NCBI GenBank assembly: GCA_037179515.1
Contig: JAXCGZ010019180.1
Span: 22,377-86,376 of the forward strand
Direction: 5' to 3'
Length of the DNA stretch: 64,000 nucleotides
From: Halocaridina rubra
Taxonomy: Eukaryota > Arthropoda > Malacostraca > Decapoda > Atyidae
The position numbers and the translations under genes were made by a program. The notes under the pieces are model-generated. The model had not been told where the DNA came from. It made no database searches and was given only the letters and a program-made list of their open reading frames with translations. Of this stretch, positions 1 to 10,302 are shown one piece after another. The first letter of the stretch is position 1. Each line of letters begins with the position of its first letter.

Positions 1-213
1 ATTTAATTCAATTCTTTTAATGTCATTGCATTTCCAAAATTAAAAGAAAGTTGAATTCTGAGTTTCATTTAACCGACTAATGGTAATAGAGATGGGGTGT
101 TCAAGTACAAATATCTGTCCTGTCTGTTTGTGAGCTCTTAACTGAGCTCGGTACTTTGAGTCCCCTTAGTAAAACAGAATCTTAACAACACTCCACCATC
201 CTAAACCCCAACA
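1..213 (+). repeat. 3' part of an LTR, same family as elements A and B
   Basis: This stretch matches the last ~210 bases of the LTRs ending at 15447 and 23633, including the CGAGCTCGGTACTTTGAG block and the terminal CCCCAACA. It carries the A-type variants (GTCATTGCA, TAATGGTAATA). The start lies outside the window, so a solo LTR and one end of a full element cannot be told apart. No PBS follows it, so it is not the 5' LTR of an intact element reading rightwards. Confidence 0.85.
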
Positions 214-453
214 TAGGCTACTATGGTTATGCCTAATTGGATCCTGGATTGATGCTGCATGATTCACCTCGACTAGGCTAGTGTTGGATTTAAGCCTAGG
301 TGCCCTGTATGATGTTGCTGCAGTTTTGGGCGCATGTTTCTTCAAGCCTAGCATACGTTTTTGCTATCCTAGCATATCGAATCATCGGTTGTTTGGGTGC
401 TACATTAGCCTAAATGTTTGTGGATACTGGTAATATTACAGAATAGGTCCACA
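214..453. other. Leader upstream of a gypsy gag remnant, no gene seen
   Basis: There is no ORF of note and no recognisable PBS. It contains several CCTAG/TAGGCTA repeats. It probably belongs to the 5' untranslated region of the gypsy element whose gag starts at 454, with the family-A LTR inserted upstream. Confidence 0.4.
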
Positions 454-598
454 ATGTCGTCGTCGTTGAATCAGATTAGAATTGATTGTTTTAATCCATC
501 GAAAATTTCCTTGGAATTATGGCTAAGCCTATTAGAGGCACATTTTAGTCATTTAAATGTCACTGAGGCTGACGAGAAAAAAAATCTCCTGCTTGTGT
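454..598 (+). pseudogene. gag: Gypsy gag, N-terminal fragment
   Basis: The ATG at 454 opens about 48 codons reading MSSSLNQIRIDCFNPSK and then LELWLSLLEAHF, which resembles the start of Mag-type Gag proteins. The frame ends where a CR1 fragment has inserted at about 597. The rest of gag resumes after 1437. The family call rests on the downstream pol; gag alone would be weak. Confidence 0.6.
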
Positions 599-1437
599 GA
601 TTACTTAATTGTGATTACCTAATTGTGTTTACGGGAAAGAGCCCAAAGCTCGTATCTTCCCGTCACCTGATCGGTTCCATTTTAGACTTAGTGATACTTA
701 TTATACCTGTCCTTAAAACTATGGATTGAGATAGCATTAACTACCTCCTCGCTTAGCCAATTCCAATTATCAACTACTCTTACACTGAAAAAGTAATTTC
801 TTACATCCTGCAAAGAAGTTTTCTTACGAAGCTTCAAACTATGACCTCTAGTTCTAGAGCCAGCCATATCAAAATATTGATCCCTATCCACTCTATCATA
901 ACCATGAAGGAATTTAAAGACTGTCACCATATCCCCCCTCAATATTCTAGCTTCCAGTGATGGTAAGTCTAATTCCCTCAGCCTCTCATCATAACTGAGA
1001 TTGCATATTTCTGGCACCAGTTTCGTGGCATGTCTTTGAACTTTTTCAAGCTTAGCTATGTGCTTTTTCAAGTGCGGATTCCAAAAGGGGGCTGCATATT
1101 CGAGTCTTGGCCTCGCATAGGTTACATAAATATTTCTGAACATTTCCTTGTCCATGTGCCTGAAGGCTACCCTTACATTTGATAAGAATGCATATGCTGC
1201 CCTTACTATGCCATTTATATGTATTTCTGGAGACAAATCTGCCAGTATGTTTACTCCTAGATCTCTCTCATTTTCTGTCTCTTGAAGTTGTACTCCAGCC
1301 ACCGAGTAGTCAAGCTTGGGCCTTCTTGCACTTGTACCCATTCTCATTACTTTACATTTTGAAGTATTGAATTTCATTAGCCACTTTTCTGACCACTCAT
1401 GCAGATTATTTAGATCCTCCTGAAGTTCTCTACCATT
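597..1437 (-). mobile_element. CR1-like non-LTR fragment (copy C1), 3' end of RT plus 3' UTR
   Basis: Read on the minus strand, this has 229 codons (1377 to 688) of the C-terminal RT region, from KFNTSKCKVMRMG to the end (HSFKDRYNKYH), then the family 3' UTR with its hairpin (631-663) and the two ACAATTAGGTAAT-like terminal repeats. It is 5'-truncated just before the FNTSKCK block and is inserted antisense in the gypsy gag. It keeps the in-frame GATATGGCTGG version of the C-terminus, unlike copies C2, C3 and C6. Confidence 0.9.
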
Positions 1438-2465
1438 TTATTGTTAAGCCTTCTTATCACAGGAGTTTGATAAGCTTCCAGCAAAGAAAAAAAAAGGGAA
1501 GGATGAGTGTAAAAGAATTGTATGCTGATTTAAAGGCCCTAGTAAAGCATTGTAATTTTGGCAACCAATTTTATGGTAGAGTAAGAGATCAGTTATTTAT
1601 GGCTGTAGATGCTGAAGTTTATTTTTCAAATTTAGTGGCTCTCAACATAGATCTCCAAGCGATGACCTCTCAGGCTATTTTGGAGAGCATTTTGAACATG
1701 GAATAAGCATTTGTAAGTGAGAAAGATGAGGTTCAGTCACAGGTTCAGGTTGTAAGAAGAAAATATGTAGGTTTATCTTGTCAACATTGTGGTTTCTCTC
1801 ATGACAGCTTTTATTGTAAATTTAAGCATTTATCATGTAATAATTGTCATAAAAAGGGTCATTTACAGAAGGTTTGTAAAGAAGCCAAAAGAGAGAGTGG
1901 TTATAGTACAGGTAAAGGTTCAAATAAACCAAGCAAGAAAGATTTTAGTAGTAAACCTAAGTTTAATAGTAGGAAAACTGTAAAGATTGTGGATGATCAA
2001 GATGTATCATTAAGTGATAATGATGATGAGGATGATAAAGTGTTAACTGTCAGAGATAAAATCTATGCTGTTCATGCTGAACAATTTTATTTTTCTTTTA
2101 ATAAGATGCAAGTTCCTTTTGAGGTTGATAGTGGTGCTACTGTTTCAACTTTGAATAAAGATTGGGTTGAGAAGTTGAATTTGAAAGTTGAACAATGTAA
2201 GAAACCCTTACAGGCTTATGATGATTTTAATATAAAGGTTTTGGGAAAAGTGATTGCTCCTGTTGTGTATAATGGATATAATGTATCACAATTCTTTTAT
2301 GTTGTTGGTTCAAAGAATACAAATTTATGTGGTAAAAATCTAATGAAACAAGTTGGTATTTATTTGGCAGGATTAGATGAAAGTACCAAGGATAAAAATG
2401 TTCATAATGTAAGTGTTGAACAAGTGTGTGAAGATTATAATGTTGATGTAAGCAAACCTATTTAG
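1438..2465 (+). pseudogene. Gypsy gag C-terminus, zinc knuckles and protease
   Basis: One frame runs from about 1467 to 2465, broken only by TAA at 1704-1706. It encodes a gag segment (RMSVKELYADLKALVKHC), two CCHC knuckles at about 1780-1880 (C-x2-C-x4-H-x4-C twice), an acidic linker, and a retropepsin-like segment with FEVDSGATVSTL (catalytic DSG) near 2130. The frame ends at TAG 2463-2465, just before RT, which continues in another frame. Gag and protease being in one frame suggests a single ancestral gag-pol ORF. Confidence 0.8.
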
Positions 2466-2467
2466 TA

Positions 2468-3239
2468 AAAGCACGTACTGTTCCATTTTACCATAAAGAG
2501 ATGGTTGAAGTGGCCATTGATAAACTTGTAAGTGAAAATATTATAGAATCTGTTTTTCTCATAGTGAATGGGCTGCGCCTATTGTACCTGTGTTAAAAGA
2601 GAATAAGAAAGAAATTCGCATATGTGCAGATTTTAAGCATTTGAATAAGCAAATACAATGTGATAAATACCCCTTGCCTAAGATTGATGAACTTTTGTTC
2701 AGTGTTGGCAAAGGCAAAATTTTTTCTAAGATTGATTTGAAGAATGCATATTTGCAAATACCTGTTGAAGAACAAAGTTAAGAGTTTTTAGTTATTAATA
2801 CACACAAAGGAATGTATAAATACAAGAAGTTGCCATTTGGCTTGTCCTCTTCTCCTGGTATTTTTCAAAGATTTATTTCACAGATCTTATGTAATATTGA
2901 TGGTGTTGCTGCATATATGGATGATATAGTTGTCAGTGGTGAAACTAAAGATGAGCATGATGAGAGACTCAAGAAAGTTTTAAATGTGTTGCAATCTCAT
3001 AATGTACAGATAAATAAGAGTAAAACAGTTTTAAATATGGAATGTATTGAATATTTAGGTTACTGTATATCAAGTGAAGGAATAAAACCATCCCCAAAGA
3101 AGGTTAAAGCAATTTTGGATGCTCCTTGTCCTACCTCAGTAGCAGAGGTTTACTCATTTTTAGGGATGATTACATTTTACTGTAGATTTATTAAGAATTT
3201 TTCAACTAAATCAGCTCCATTGTATGATTTATTGAACTA
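2468..3239 (+). pseudogene. Gypsy reverse transcriptase, broken
   Basis: The RT blocks appear in order: RTVPFYHKEMVEVAIDKL, SEWAAPIVPV, KIDLKNAYLQIPV, LPFGLSSSPGIFQRF, and the catalytic YMDD at 2914-2925. A 1-nt deletion near 2555 shifts the frame, TAA at 2779-2781 interrupts it between the palm A block and the PFGL block, and another stop follows at 3237-3239. The active-site residues themselves are preserved. Confidence 0.9.
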
Positions 3240-3949
3240 AAGGTGCCAAGTTTAAATGGACAAAGATTGAACAGAATGCATTTAAATGTCTTAAGCAAGA
3301 TTTTGTAGACTCTAAAGTGTAAGTAAATTTTGATGGGTCATATCCCTTGATTGTAGAAGTTGATGCTTCACCTGTTGGTGTAGGATGTGTGTTATTGCAA
3401 AGGTCAATGGAGTAGAAAGACCTATTTATTTTGCAAGTAAGAAATTGAGTAGTGCTGAGATGAAATATTCACAGTTGGATAAAGAAGGATTGTCTTTGAT
3501 TTTCGCTGTCAAAAGATTTAGATATTTTCTTTTGGGTAGAAAATTTATGGCCAGAACGGACCATAAACCACTTTTAGAATTGTTTGGTAAAGATAAGCCA
3601 ATTCCTCAGAATGCCAATTCTAGGATACAAAGATGGGCTTTGTTACTTTCTCAATATGACTTTGATCTAGTGCAAAAAACTGGAAAGGAAAATGTTATTG
3701 CCGATGCACTTAGCCGTCTTCCAGTAGAAGATGAAATTCAGTCTGGGATTCCTGCTGAGTATGTAAGATTAGTGGAATTGCTTGATTTTGATGAAATTTC
3801 TTATAAGGTAATTAGACAATATAATAAGAAAGATAAAGTGATGTCTCAGTTACTTATTTGTCTAAGATTTGGTTGGTCTAAAGAAAATAATTTGTTACTC
3901 ATGGAATATTGTAATGTTAAAGATGAATTGTCTCTTCATAATGATGTAG
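3240..3949 (+). pseudogene. Gypsy RNase H and connection
   Basis: RNase H motifs are VEVDASPVGVGCVL (near 3360, in a shifted frame), then IYFASKKLSSAEMKYSQLDK, FMARTDHKPLLEL and VIADALSRLP. A stop at about 3320 and a frameshift near 3385 break the N-terminal part. From 3385 the frame is open into the integrase. Confidence 0.85.
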
Positions 3950-5144
3950 TGTTATACAGGAATCGTATTGTAATACCCGTAGAATTGAGGTGTAAGATAC
4001 TGACTCATTTACATAATGGTCATAATGGAATAAATGCCATGAAAGCAGAGGCTCGGAAATGGGTTTGGTGGCCAAAGATTGACCAAGACCTTGCAGAGAT
4101 GACAAAGAATTGTAATATTTGTTTTAAGAATTATAAACAACCACCAGCTAATACTTTGTCATGGCCTAATACGGGAAAACCATGGTCTAGGGTCCATATG
4201 GACTATGCAGGTCCTATTGATGGTAAATATTTTCTAATTGTCATTGATTCTTATAGTAAGTTCTTAGATATACAGTTCTCTAGCTCTGCAACATCTGGTG
4301 TCACTATAAATCACCTAAGGAAAGTATTTTTTCTAATTTTGGCTTGCCAGACTTGATAGTGTCAGATAATGCTCCTAATTTTGTATCACAGGAAATGAAG
4401 GTGTTTTTGCAAAAGAATGGTATAAAACATGTTTGTCCTGCCCCTTATCATCCAGCCTCTAATGGTCTTGAAGAAAGAGCTGTAAGGACATTTAAGGAGG
4501 GTTTAAGAAAATTTAAAGAGGGAGATTATACTACTAGAGTTTGTCGTTTTCTTTATAACTATAGAAGAAATGTACATTCTGCTACAGGAAAAGCTCCTGC
4601 AGAGATTATGTTTAATAGAAATTTCAGAGGTACTGTTGATGTAAAGCTGAAAGAAAGTAAAGAATGTAATGATAGTCTTTCAAATGAAGAAAACATGTAC
4701 AAAGTTGGTGATGCTGTGGTTGCACGTAACTATGGTAAAGGTCCACTATGGGTGGAAGGTAGAATTGTAGAAGTATTGGGTTTAAGAAATTATAAAGTGC
4801 AAGTACATTGTTCAGGGAATATGATATGGAAAAGACATTCTGATCAATTGATGCATAGATATTTTGGAGATATCAATCAGTCTAATAATGAAATGTTGAA
4901 TAATGATTATGATAATCCTGTTGTAAGTGAAATTGAAGCTGATAATCCTGTTGTAACAAGTGTTCCTAGTGAATTAACAACCAATTCTTATATTATAGAA
5001 ACAAATGGTGTACTTTCAAGAGATGTTATTAATGTACCTTCAAGAGATGTAAGTAACAGTGCATGTGATGAGTTACTTATACAGACTCCAGTAGTGAGAA
5101 GGTCTCAGAGAAATATCAAGCCCCCTGATCGTCTTAATTTGTAA
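3950..5144 (+). pseudogene. Gypsy integrase, frameshifted
   Basis: The HHCC zinc-binding domain (HLHNGHNG then CNICF) lies at about 4005-4125. The catalytic core follows: HMDYAGP near 4198, VSDNAPNF near 4365 and SNGLEERAV near 4460, giving D, D and E. A frameshift at about 4335-4345 separates the first core aspartate from the rest. The C-terminal ~150 residues have no pol domain I recognise and contain two similar DNPVV segments. The frame ends at 5144. Confidence 0.88.
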
Positions 5145-5238
5145 ATAGTGTTTTGAACTCCTTACATAGAATTTTCATGTGTGCCTTGTTTTAAGAAGTT
5201 GATGATTTATTTTTTATATGTGATGTATTGCAAATTCT

Positions 5239-5250
5239 AGGGGAAAGGAA
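5239..5250 (+). other. Polypurine tract of the gypsy element
   Basis: AGGGGAAAGGAA directly precedes the TG of the 3' LTR, as expected for the plus-strand primer site. Confidence 0.8.
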
Positions 5251-5440
5251 TGTTATGATATAAGTGATCTAATCCTTTATTTATAATAAGGTTATTTCCT
5301 TTATCGCACCTCTTTTGTTTTCATTGTACTTACCGTTGTTGGTTTTCTAATGTTTATATTGATTGAGCCGACCGGCACTCATCTTGCAACAATAAACTGG
5401 AAGCCATGATTTATGCTTCTTATTAGTACAAACCTTAACA
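5251..5440 (+). repeat. Short 3' LTR of the gypsy element
   Basis: The segment starts TGTTATGATATAAG straight after the polypurine tract, contains an AATAAA signal near 5391 and ends CCTTAACA. The length (190 bp) is short but within the range of gypsy LTRs. No 5' partner is in the window, so the right boundary is inferred from the TG...CA ends and from the start of CR1 sequence at 5442. Confidence 0.65.
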
Positions 5441-5441
5441 T

Positions 5442-5785
5442 GGGATATGGTTACAGTCTTTAAATTCCTGCATGGTTATGATAAAGTGGATAGGGATCGA
5501 TATTTTGATATTTTGGCTCTAGAACTAGAGGTCATAGTTTGAAGCTTTGTAAGAAAACTTCTTTGCAGGATGTAAGGAAATACTTTTTCAGTGTAAGAGT
5601 AGTTGATAATTGGAATTCGCTAAGCGAGGAGGTAGTTAATGCTATCTCAATCCATAGTTTTAAGGACAGGTATGATAAGTATCACTAAGAAGAAAATGGA
5701 ACCGATCAGGAGACGGGAAGATACAAGCTTTGGGCTCTATCCCGTAAACACAATTAGATAATTACAATTAGGTAAGTACACACAC
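5442..5785 (+). mobile_element. CR1-like 3' fragment (copy C2)
   Basis: It starts in the last ~90 codons of the RT C-terminal region (TVFKFLHGYD block), includes the C-terminus, the 3' UTR hairpin and the tail ending GGTAAGTACACACAC. It has the GATATTTTGG variant that shifts the C-terminal frame. It is followed at once by copy C3 in the same orientation. Confidence 0.85.
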
Positions 5786-7590
5786 AGCTTTATCATAGGA
5801 AAACTGAAAGTAAAAGAACAGGATTTAAGGCTAAAGAGAGCGGATGGAAGCATGACTGAGACGGATGAAGAGATCTGCAAAGAATTGAACAAGGAGTTTC
5901 AGTCAGTATTTACAGTAAAAAATACCCCACCCCCTCAGATTGCAGAGATTAAAACTCAAGGGCCGGTATTGGAGAACATCAACCTTACAGCCACAGAGAT
6001 ATACAAAGTGCTGATGGATTTAGATGTTCATAAAGCTACAGGTCCTGATGACATATCCCCTCATGTACTTAAAAATTGCGCAATCTTAATATCAGTGGCA
6101 CTGGGTATCATATTTAAAAAGTCACTGGAGTCAGGGGAGATTCCAAGATGCTGGAAACAAGCAAATGTGATACCTATCTTCAAAAAGGGAAGGAGGGATA
6201 CAGCTCTGAACCCTAGACCAGTTTCCTTGACCAGCATAGTTTGCAATGTTATGAAAAAATTACTAAGGAAACATATCTCTCTTCAATTGGAATCCTTCAA
6301 CTTTTTGTCAGTGAGGCAACATGGCTTCAGAGAAGGTAGATCAACGGTAACAAACTTATTAGAATTTTATGATGAGGTAAGCCGAATCTTACAGGAAAGA
6401 GAGGGCTGGGCAGATTGCATATTCCTAGACTTCCAGAAAGCGTTTGACACTGTTCCACATGGGAGACTTATTAGGAAGCTGCAAGCAATGGCTAGAATAG
6501 ATGGAAATGTCTTGGAATGGATAAAAACTTACTTAGAAGGAAGGGAACAGAGGGTTAGAGTAAGACACTCAGTGTCTGAATGGAGAAGAGTTAGTAGTGG
6601 AGTTCCACAGGGTTCAGTTTTAGGGCCACTTTTGTTCCTTGTATATGTAAATGACCTACCAGAGTCTGTAAATTCATTCATGAAAATGTTTGCAGATGAT
6701 GCAAAGATTGTGAAGAAAGTAAAAAACGAGAACAATGGTAGAGAACTTCAGGAGGATCTAAATAATCTGCATGAGTGGTCAGAAAAGTGGCTAATGGAAT
6801 TCAATACTTCAAAATGTAAGGTAATGAGAATGGGTACAAGTGCAAGAAGGCCCAAGCTTGACTACTCGGTGGCTGGAGTACAACTTCAAGAGACAGAAAA
6901 TGAGAGAGATCTAGGAGTAAACATACTGGCAGATTTGTCTCCAGAAATACATATAAATGGCATAGTAAGGGCAGCATATGCATTCTTATCAAATGTAAGG
7001 GTAGCCTTCAGGAACATGGACAAGGAAATGTTCAGAAATATTTATGTAACCTATGCGAGGCCAAAACTCGAATATGTAGCCCCCTTTTGGAATCCACACT
7101 TGAAAAAGCACATAGCTAAGCTTGAAAAAGTTCAAAGACATGCCACGAAACTGGTGCTAGAAATACGCAATCTCAGTTATGATGAGAGGCTGAAGGAATT
7201 AGACTTACCATCACTGGAAGCTAGAAGATTGAGGGGGGATATGGTGACAGTCTTTAAATTCCTTCATGGTTATGATAGAGTGGATAGGGATCGATATTTT
7301 GATATTTTGGCTCTAGAACTAGAGGTCATAGTTTGAAGCTTCGTAAGAAAACTTCTTTGCAGGATGTAAGGAAATACTTTTTCAGTGTAAGAGTAGTTGA
7401 TAATTGGAATTCGCTAAGCAAGGAGGTAGTTAATGCTATCTCAATCCATAGTTTTAAGGACAGGTATGATAAGTATCACTAAGAATAAAATGGAACCGAT
7501 CAGGAGACGGGAAGATACGAGCTTTGGGCTATTTCCCATAATCACAATTAGGTAATTACAATTAGGTAATTACACACACACGCAACTTAT
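5786..7590 (+). mobile_element. CR1-like element, 5'-truncated (copy C3)
   Basis: It begins at AGCTTTATCA, the same point as copies C4 (32604) and C6 (41172), and runs through RT to the 3' UTR and terminal repeats. Endonuclease and ORF1 are absent. Confidence 0.9.
5852..7336 (+). pseudogene. CR1-like reverse transcriptase (C3), C-terminal frameshift
   Basis: This is a 494-codon open frame. RT blocks in order are HKATGPDDISPHVLK, VIPIFKKGRRD, SLTSIVCNVM, HGFREGRS, IFLDFQKAFDTV (catalytic D), SSGVPQGSVLGPLLF and the catalytic FADDAK at about 6688-6705. The frame is lost near 7306, where GATATTTTGG replaces GATATGGCTGG; the missing tail continues in another frame to the TAA at about 7480. In the full element this protein would follow an endonuclease domain, which this copy lacks. 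Confidence 0.9.
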
Positions 7591-7772
7591 ATTTGTTGTA
7601 TGACGAGACCGTCCAAAATATTAAATGGAAAAATTGAGAACATTTTCTTGAGGGGAAAGAGAAGAAGCTGCCCTTTTCTGCCTTGAAGGAAACTTAGAAG
7701 AGCTGTCAGAGGTGAAGCCATCACATCACATTACCTAATTTTTTGTGTAAATTGGGGAGAGCTTGTCTTGAA
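7591..7772. other. Unassigned stretch between CR1 tail and BEL LTR remnant
   Basis: I see no ORF and no match elsewhere in the window. It may be the diverged upstream part of the BEL 5' LTR or the sequence in which these elements landed. Confidence 0.3.
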
Positions 7773-7934
7773 ATATATAATTAATATTACATGCATAGAC
7801 ATACATGCAAATATTTTATTGGTAGAGGATTTAAATTTGAGATCGTGGTAGGCCTCTACTGAAGCTGTGTCCGGATTTCCGAATTTAGGGGGTTATAAGA
7901 TCGAAGGGTAATAATACACAGGAAATCCTCCACA
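7773..7934 (+). repeat. Remnant of the BEL/Pao 5' LTR
   Basis: From TTGGTAGAGGATTTAA to CCTCCACA (about 7817-7934) this matches the end of the 3' LTR (31057-31388, once its SINE is removed). It ends in CA just before the PBS. A 46-base block at 7773-7818 is the reverse complement, with one mismatch, of 31009-31054 in the 3' LTR. Upstream LTR sequence is not recognisable. Confidence 0.75.
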
Positions 7935-7937
7935 GCT

Positions 7938-7955
7938 TTTGGTCCTTCGAACTGG
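7938..7955 (+). other. Primer binding site of the BEL/Pao element
   Basis: TTTTGGTCCTTCGAACTGGA starts a few bases after the LTR end. A TGGTCCTTCGAAC-type PBS is, to my knowledge, common in BEL elements. Position and sequence support it. Confidence 0.65.
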
Positions 7956-8688
7956 ATGAGAATTGGAGTGGTAATGGTGAAAATAGTGTACATTCTAGAT
8001 AAACTCCCTCCTTGTAAGAAGTTAGTGTTAAACTCTACGGTTAAAATTGTCCATATTTCAGTGAGAAAAAAGGGAGGAGCATTGCATGTATTTGCATGAA
8101 TATTGCGAATATAACTTTGAAATTTAAGTGGTTGTTGAAATAAATAAGAGAATCTTTTTCCCGGTTGGATAAAGTGTTTCTCTATCTGTGGAAACGAAAT
8201 ATACTTTCGTAGTTGAGCGTCCATTAAGTAATTTGGATATTAGCACCCAATTTCGGCTGGGTGAACAGTGGTTATTAGGGATTTGTGTGTTTACATATTT
8301 CCCATTTAACGATGTCTAGAATGTCGTATTGATTCCTTTGTTTACGTAAATAAACAGAAGGTAGTGACCCACCTACTGCTAGGTGCACAGTGTCGTTTAT
8401 TTGAGGAACAGTGTGATTTGCATTACACTTTCAATTTACTGTTGCTGACTTAACAGTGTCGTTTAATTGATGAAAAGTGTGTTTTACACTTTGAGGATTG
8501 GCGTCATAATTGACGGAATTAAATAACTGTATGTTATTATCTTGAGATTTGGAAGATTGTCCTTTGATACTCTTTACAGAGTGATTGTTTGTTGCATTGT
8601 GGATGCATAAAGAAGATCGTGGATTCTTTGATGATAACATTGCATCAACTATTTGTTTGTTGTTTTATGTTCTATTTACTTTCTCAAT
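7956..8688 (+). other. BEL leader, no gene
   Basis: This is the AT-rich untranslated leader between PBS and gag. It has recurring short blocks (ACAGTGTCGTTTA-like at about 8388 and 8452; AAAGTGTGTTTTACAC). Small open frames here, on either strand, have no family features. Confidence 0.5.
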
Positions 8689-10302
8689 ATGTTGGTTAAA
8701 CCTGAGGCATTAAAACGCCTTCGGGAATTGGTTCAACGTGATTGTGTTCAGTGTCAAACAGAACTTGCCAAAGATGATGAGACACTTGTTGTTAATTATT
8801 TAGAAAGATGTCATCATACACTAACAGAAAGATTCGGAAGATATGATAGGAAATATGAAGAATATGTCGAGTATAAGCCCCTTAAAAGGGATTCCGAAGA
8901 GGAGGATACAGAACATGACAATCTAGCTGAAACAGTAAATGATATTAGCTTAGCTGTCCTAGAACAGATTCATAAGTTAGGAACTATGAAGAGTACTCGA
9001 GCTCCTAGTTCCGAGAGTTCAAGCCTCCCCAGTGGGCAACCCACATCTAAATTTCCTGAAGTAAAATTACCACAGTTCTCTGGAAACTATGATGAATGGA
9101 ACGAGTTTTGGGATACGTTTGATAGTTTAGTACATAGTACTTCTATGGCAACTATGACAAAGTTTACCATCTTGAGAAATGCCCGAAAAGGAGATGCAAA
9201 AGACACCATAAAGGGATATCCTGTTGCTAGTGAAAGTTATGATGAGTGCATTAAACAGATACAAGCTGCTTATGCCAGCAAGGACAGGATTGTACGAAAT
9301 TTAATGAGGAAATTGGAAAAAATACCAACTCCCTCTTCTAATTATTCATCACTTTTTAAGTTCAAGCAGGAAGTAGAAGCTATTACTCGAATTCTGAAAA
9401 ATTATAAAGACATGGAGAACACTGATTGGGTGTTTTCAAAACTCGTGATGATGAAATTGCCAGAAGATGTTGAGAACTGGATTAGCATGAAAATAGACAC
9501 AAAATATCCTACATATGAAACCCTCTTGAAGGAACTGGGAAAATATGTATATCATATAGAGGGCAACAATACAAAAGGTAACACAATGGGTGAGACCCAA
9601 ACCTACCAGAGAGATGAGACCCAGTCCTATAAAAGGAATGTGGGTAGTTATGGTGCTACGGCAAAGGTAGTAAATAGTAAAACAGAATGTGTATTCTGTG
9701 GTTGGCAAAGTCATAAGTCTGAACAGTGTAATAAAGTAGATAGTATAAACGAACGCAGAGACAAATTGAGAGACAATGACAAATGTCTGAGATGTACTCA
9801 GTCAGGGCATTATGCAAATGAATGTTACACTCAGTTAAATTGTAATAAGTGTATGAAAAATGGTCATCATGCAGCCTTGTGTTATGAACAAGAGTCAAAG
9901 TTTCATAGAAGGTTTGAAGAACCTACATTTCTGAATGAACAGTCAGAAAATTTTTCAAATATAGATGAGTCAAGCAATGAGCAAGAACATTCTGACTCAG
10001 AAAAGAACAAGAAACATGTTGGTGTGATGACTATGAAGGCAGTACAAAGGCAAATGGTGAAGCCGAGTTTACCTTCATGTGCTCTGCCTACTGCAGGTGG
10101 AAAAATAAGCAGCTCAAAGGGAAATCTTTGGGTAAACACTAGCTTATGCTTTGATACAGGTTCCCAGTGTTCATTTATAACTAGGGAATTAACTGAAAGG
10201 CTTAAATTAAGCCCAGTAGATGAAATGTCTCTTGGTATTGATGCATTTCGTTCTGAGATGAAGAAAGAAAGTTTTCCTGTTGTAAATGTAGTTATCAAAT
10301 AG
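8689..10302 (+). CDS. gag: BEL/Pao Gag and protease N-terminus
   Basis: A 537-codon ORF; I choose ATG 8689 (MLVKPEALKRLRELVQ) because the frame upstream has no ATG. Residues ~120-300 match the Pao Gag region (FPEVKLPQFSGNYDEWNEFW). Three CCHC knuckles follow at about residues 335-405 (CVFCGWQSHKSEQC, CLRCTQSGHYANEC, CNKCMKNGHHAALC). An aspartic protease starts near residue 489 (CFDTGSQCSFI). The ORF stops at TAG 10300-10302 inside the protease domain, which continues in the same frame to 10815. It forms capsid and binds RNA in the family. It is intact as Gag, but the element around it is broken. Confidence 0.88.
   Translation: MLVKPEALKRLRELVQRDCVQCQTELAKDDETLVVNYLERCHHTLTERFGRYDRKYEEYVEYKPLKRDSEEEDTEHDNLAETVNDISLAVLEQIHKLGTMKSTRAPSSESSSLPSGQPTSKFPEVKLPQFSGNYDEWNEFWDTFDSLVHSTSMATMTKFTILRNARKGDAKDTIKGYPVASESYDECIKQIQAAYASKDRIVRNLMRKLEKIPTPSSNYSSLFKFKQEVEAITRILKNYKDMENTDWVFSKLVMMKLPEDVENWISMKIDTKYPTYETLLKELGKYVYHIEGNNTKGNTMGETQTYQRDETQSYKRNVGSYGATAKVVNSKTECVFCGWQSHKSEQCNKVDSINERRDKLRDNDKCLRCTQSGHYANECYTQLNCNKCMKNGHHAALCYEQESKFHRRFEEPTFLNEQSENFSNIDESSNEQEHSDSEKNKKHVGVMTMKAVQRQMVKPSLPSCALPTAGGKISSSKGNLWVNTSLCFDTGSQCSFITRELTERLKLSPVDEMSLGIDAFRSEMKKESFPVVNVVIK

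Larger units (their letters stand above)
214..5440 (+). mobile_element. Ty3/gypsy retrotransposon (Mag/K02A2.6-like), degenerate
   Basis: The domains run gag, two CCHC zinc knuckles, protease, RT (YMDD), RNase H, integrase, polypurine tract, 3' LTR, which is the standard gypsy order. The integrase start (HMDYAGP) and RT style resemble the Mag/K02A2.6 group. The element is AT-rich, carries several frameshifts and stops, and has a reverse-oriented CR1 fragment inside gag. Its 5' LTR is not visible. It is an old dead copy. Confidence 0.85.

Noticed and set aside
4500..5144. An envelope gene in the gypsy element
   Set aside because: The C-terminal stretch after integrase is short and in the pol frame, with no signal peptide or membrane segment.
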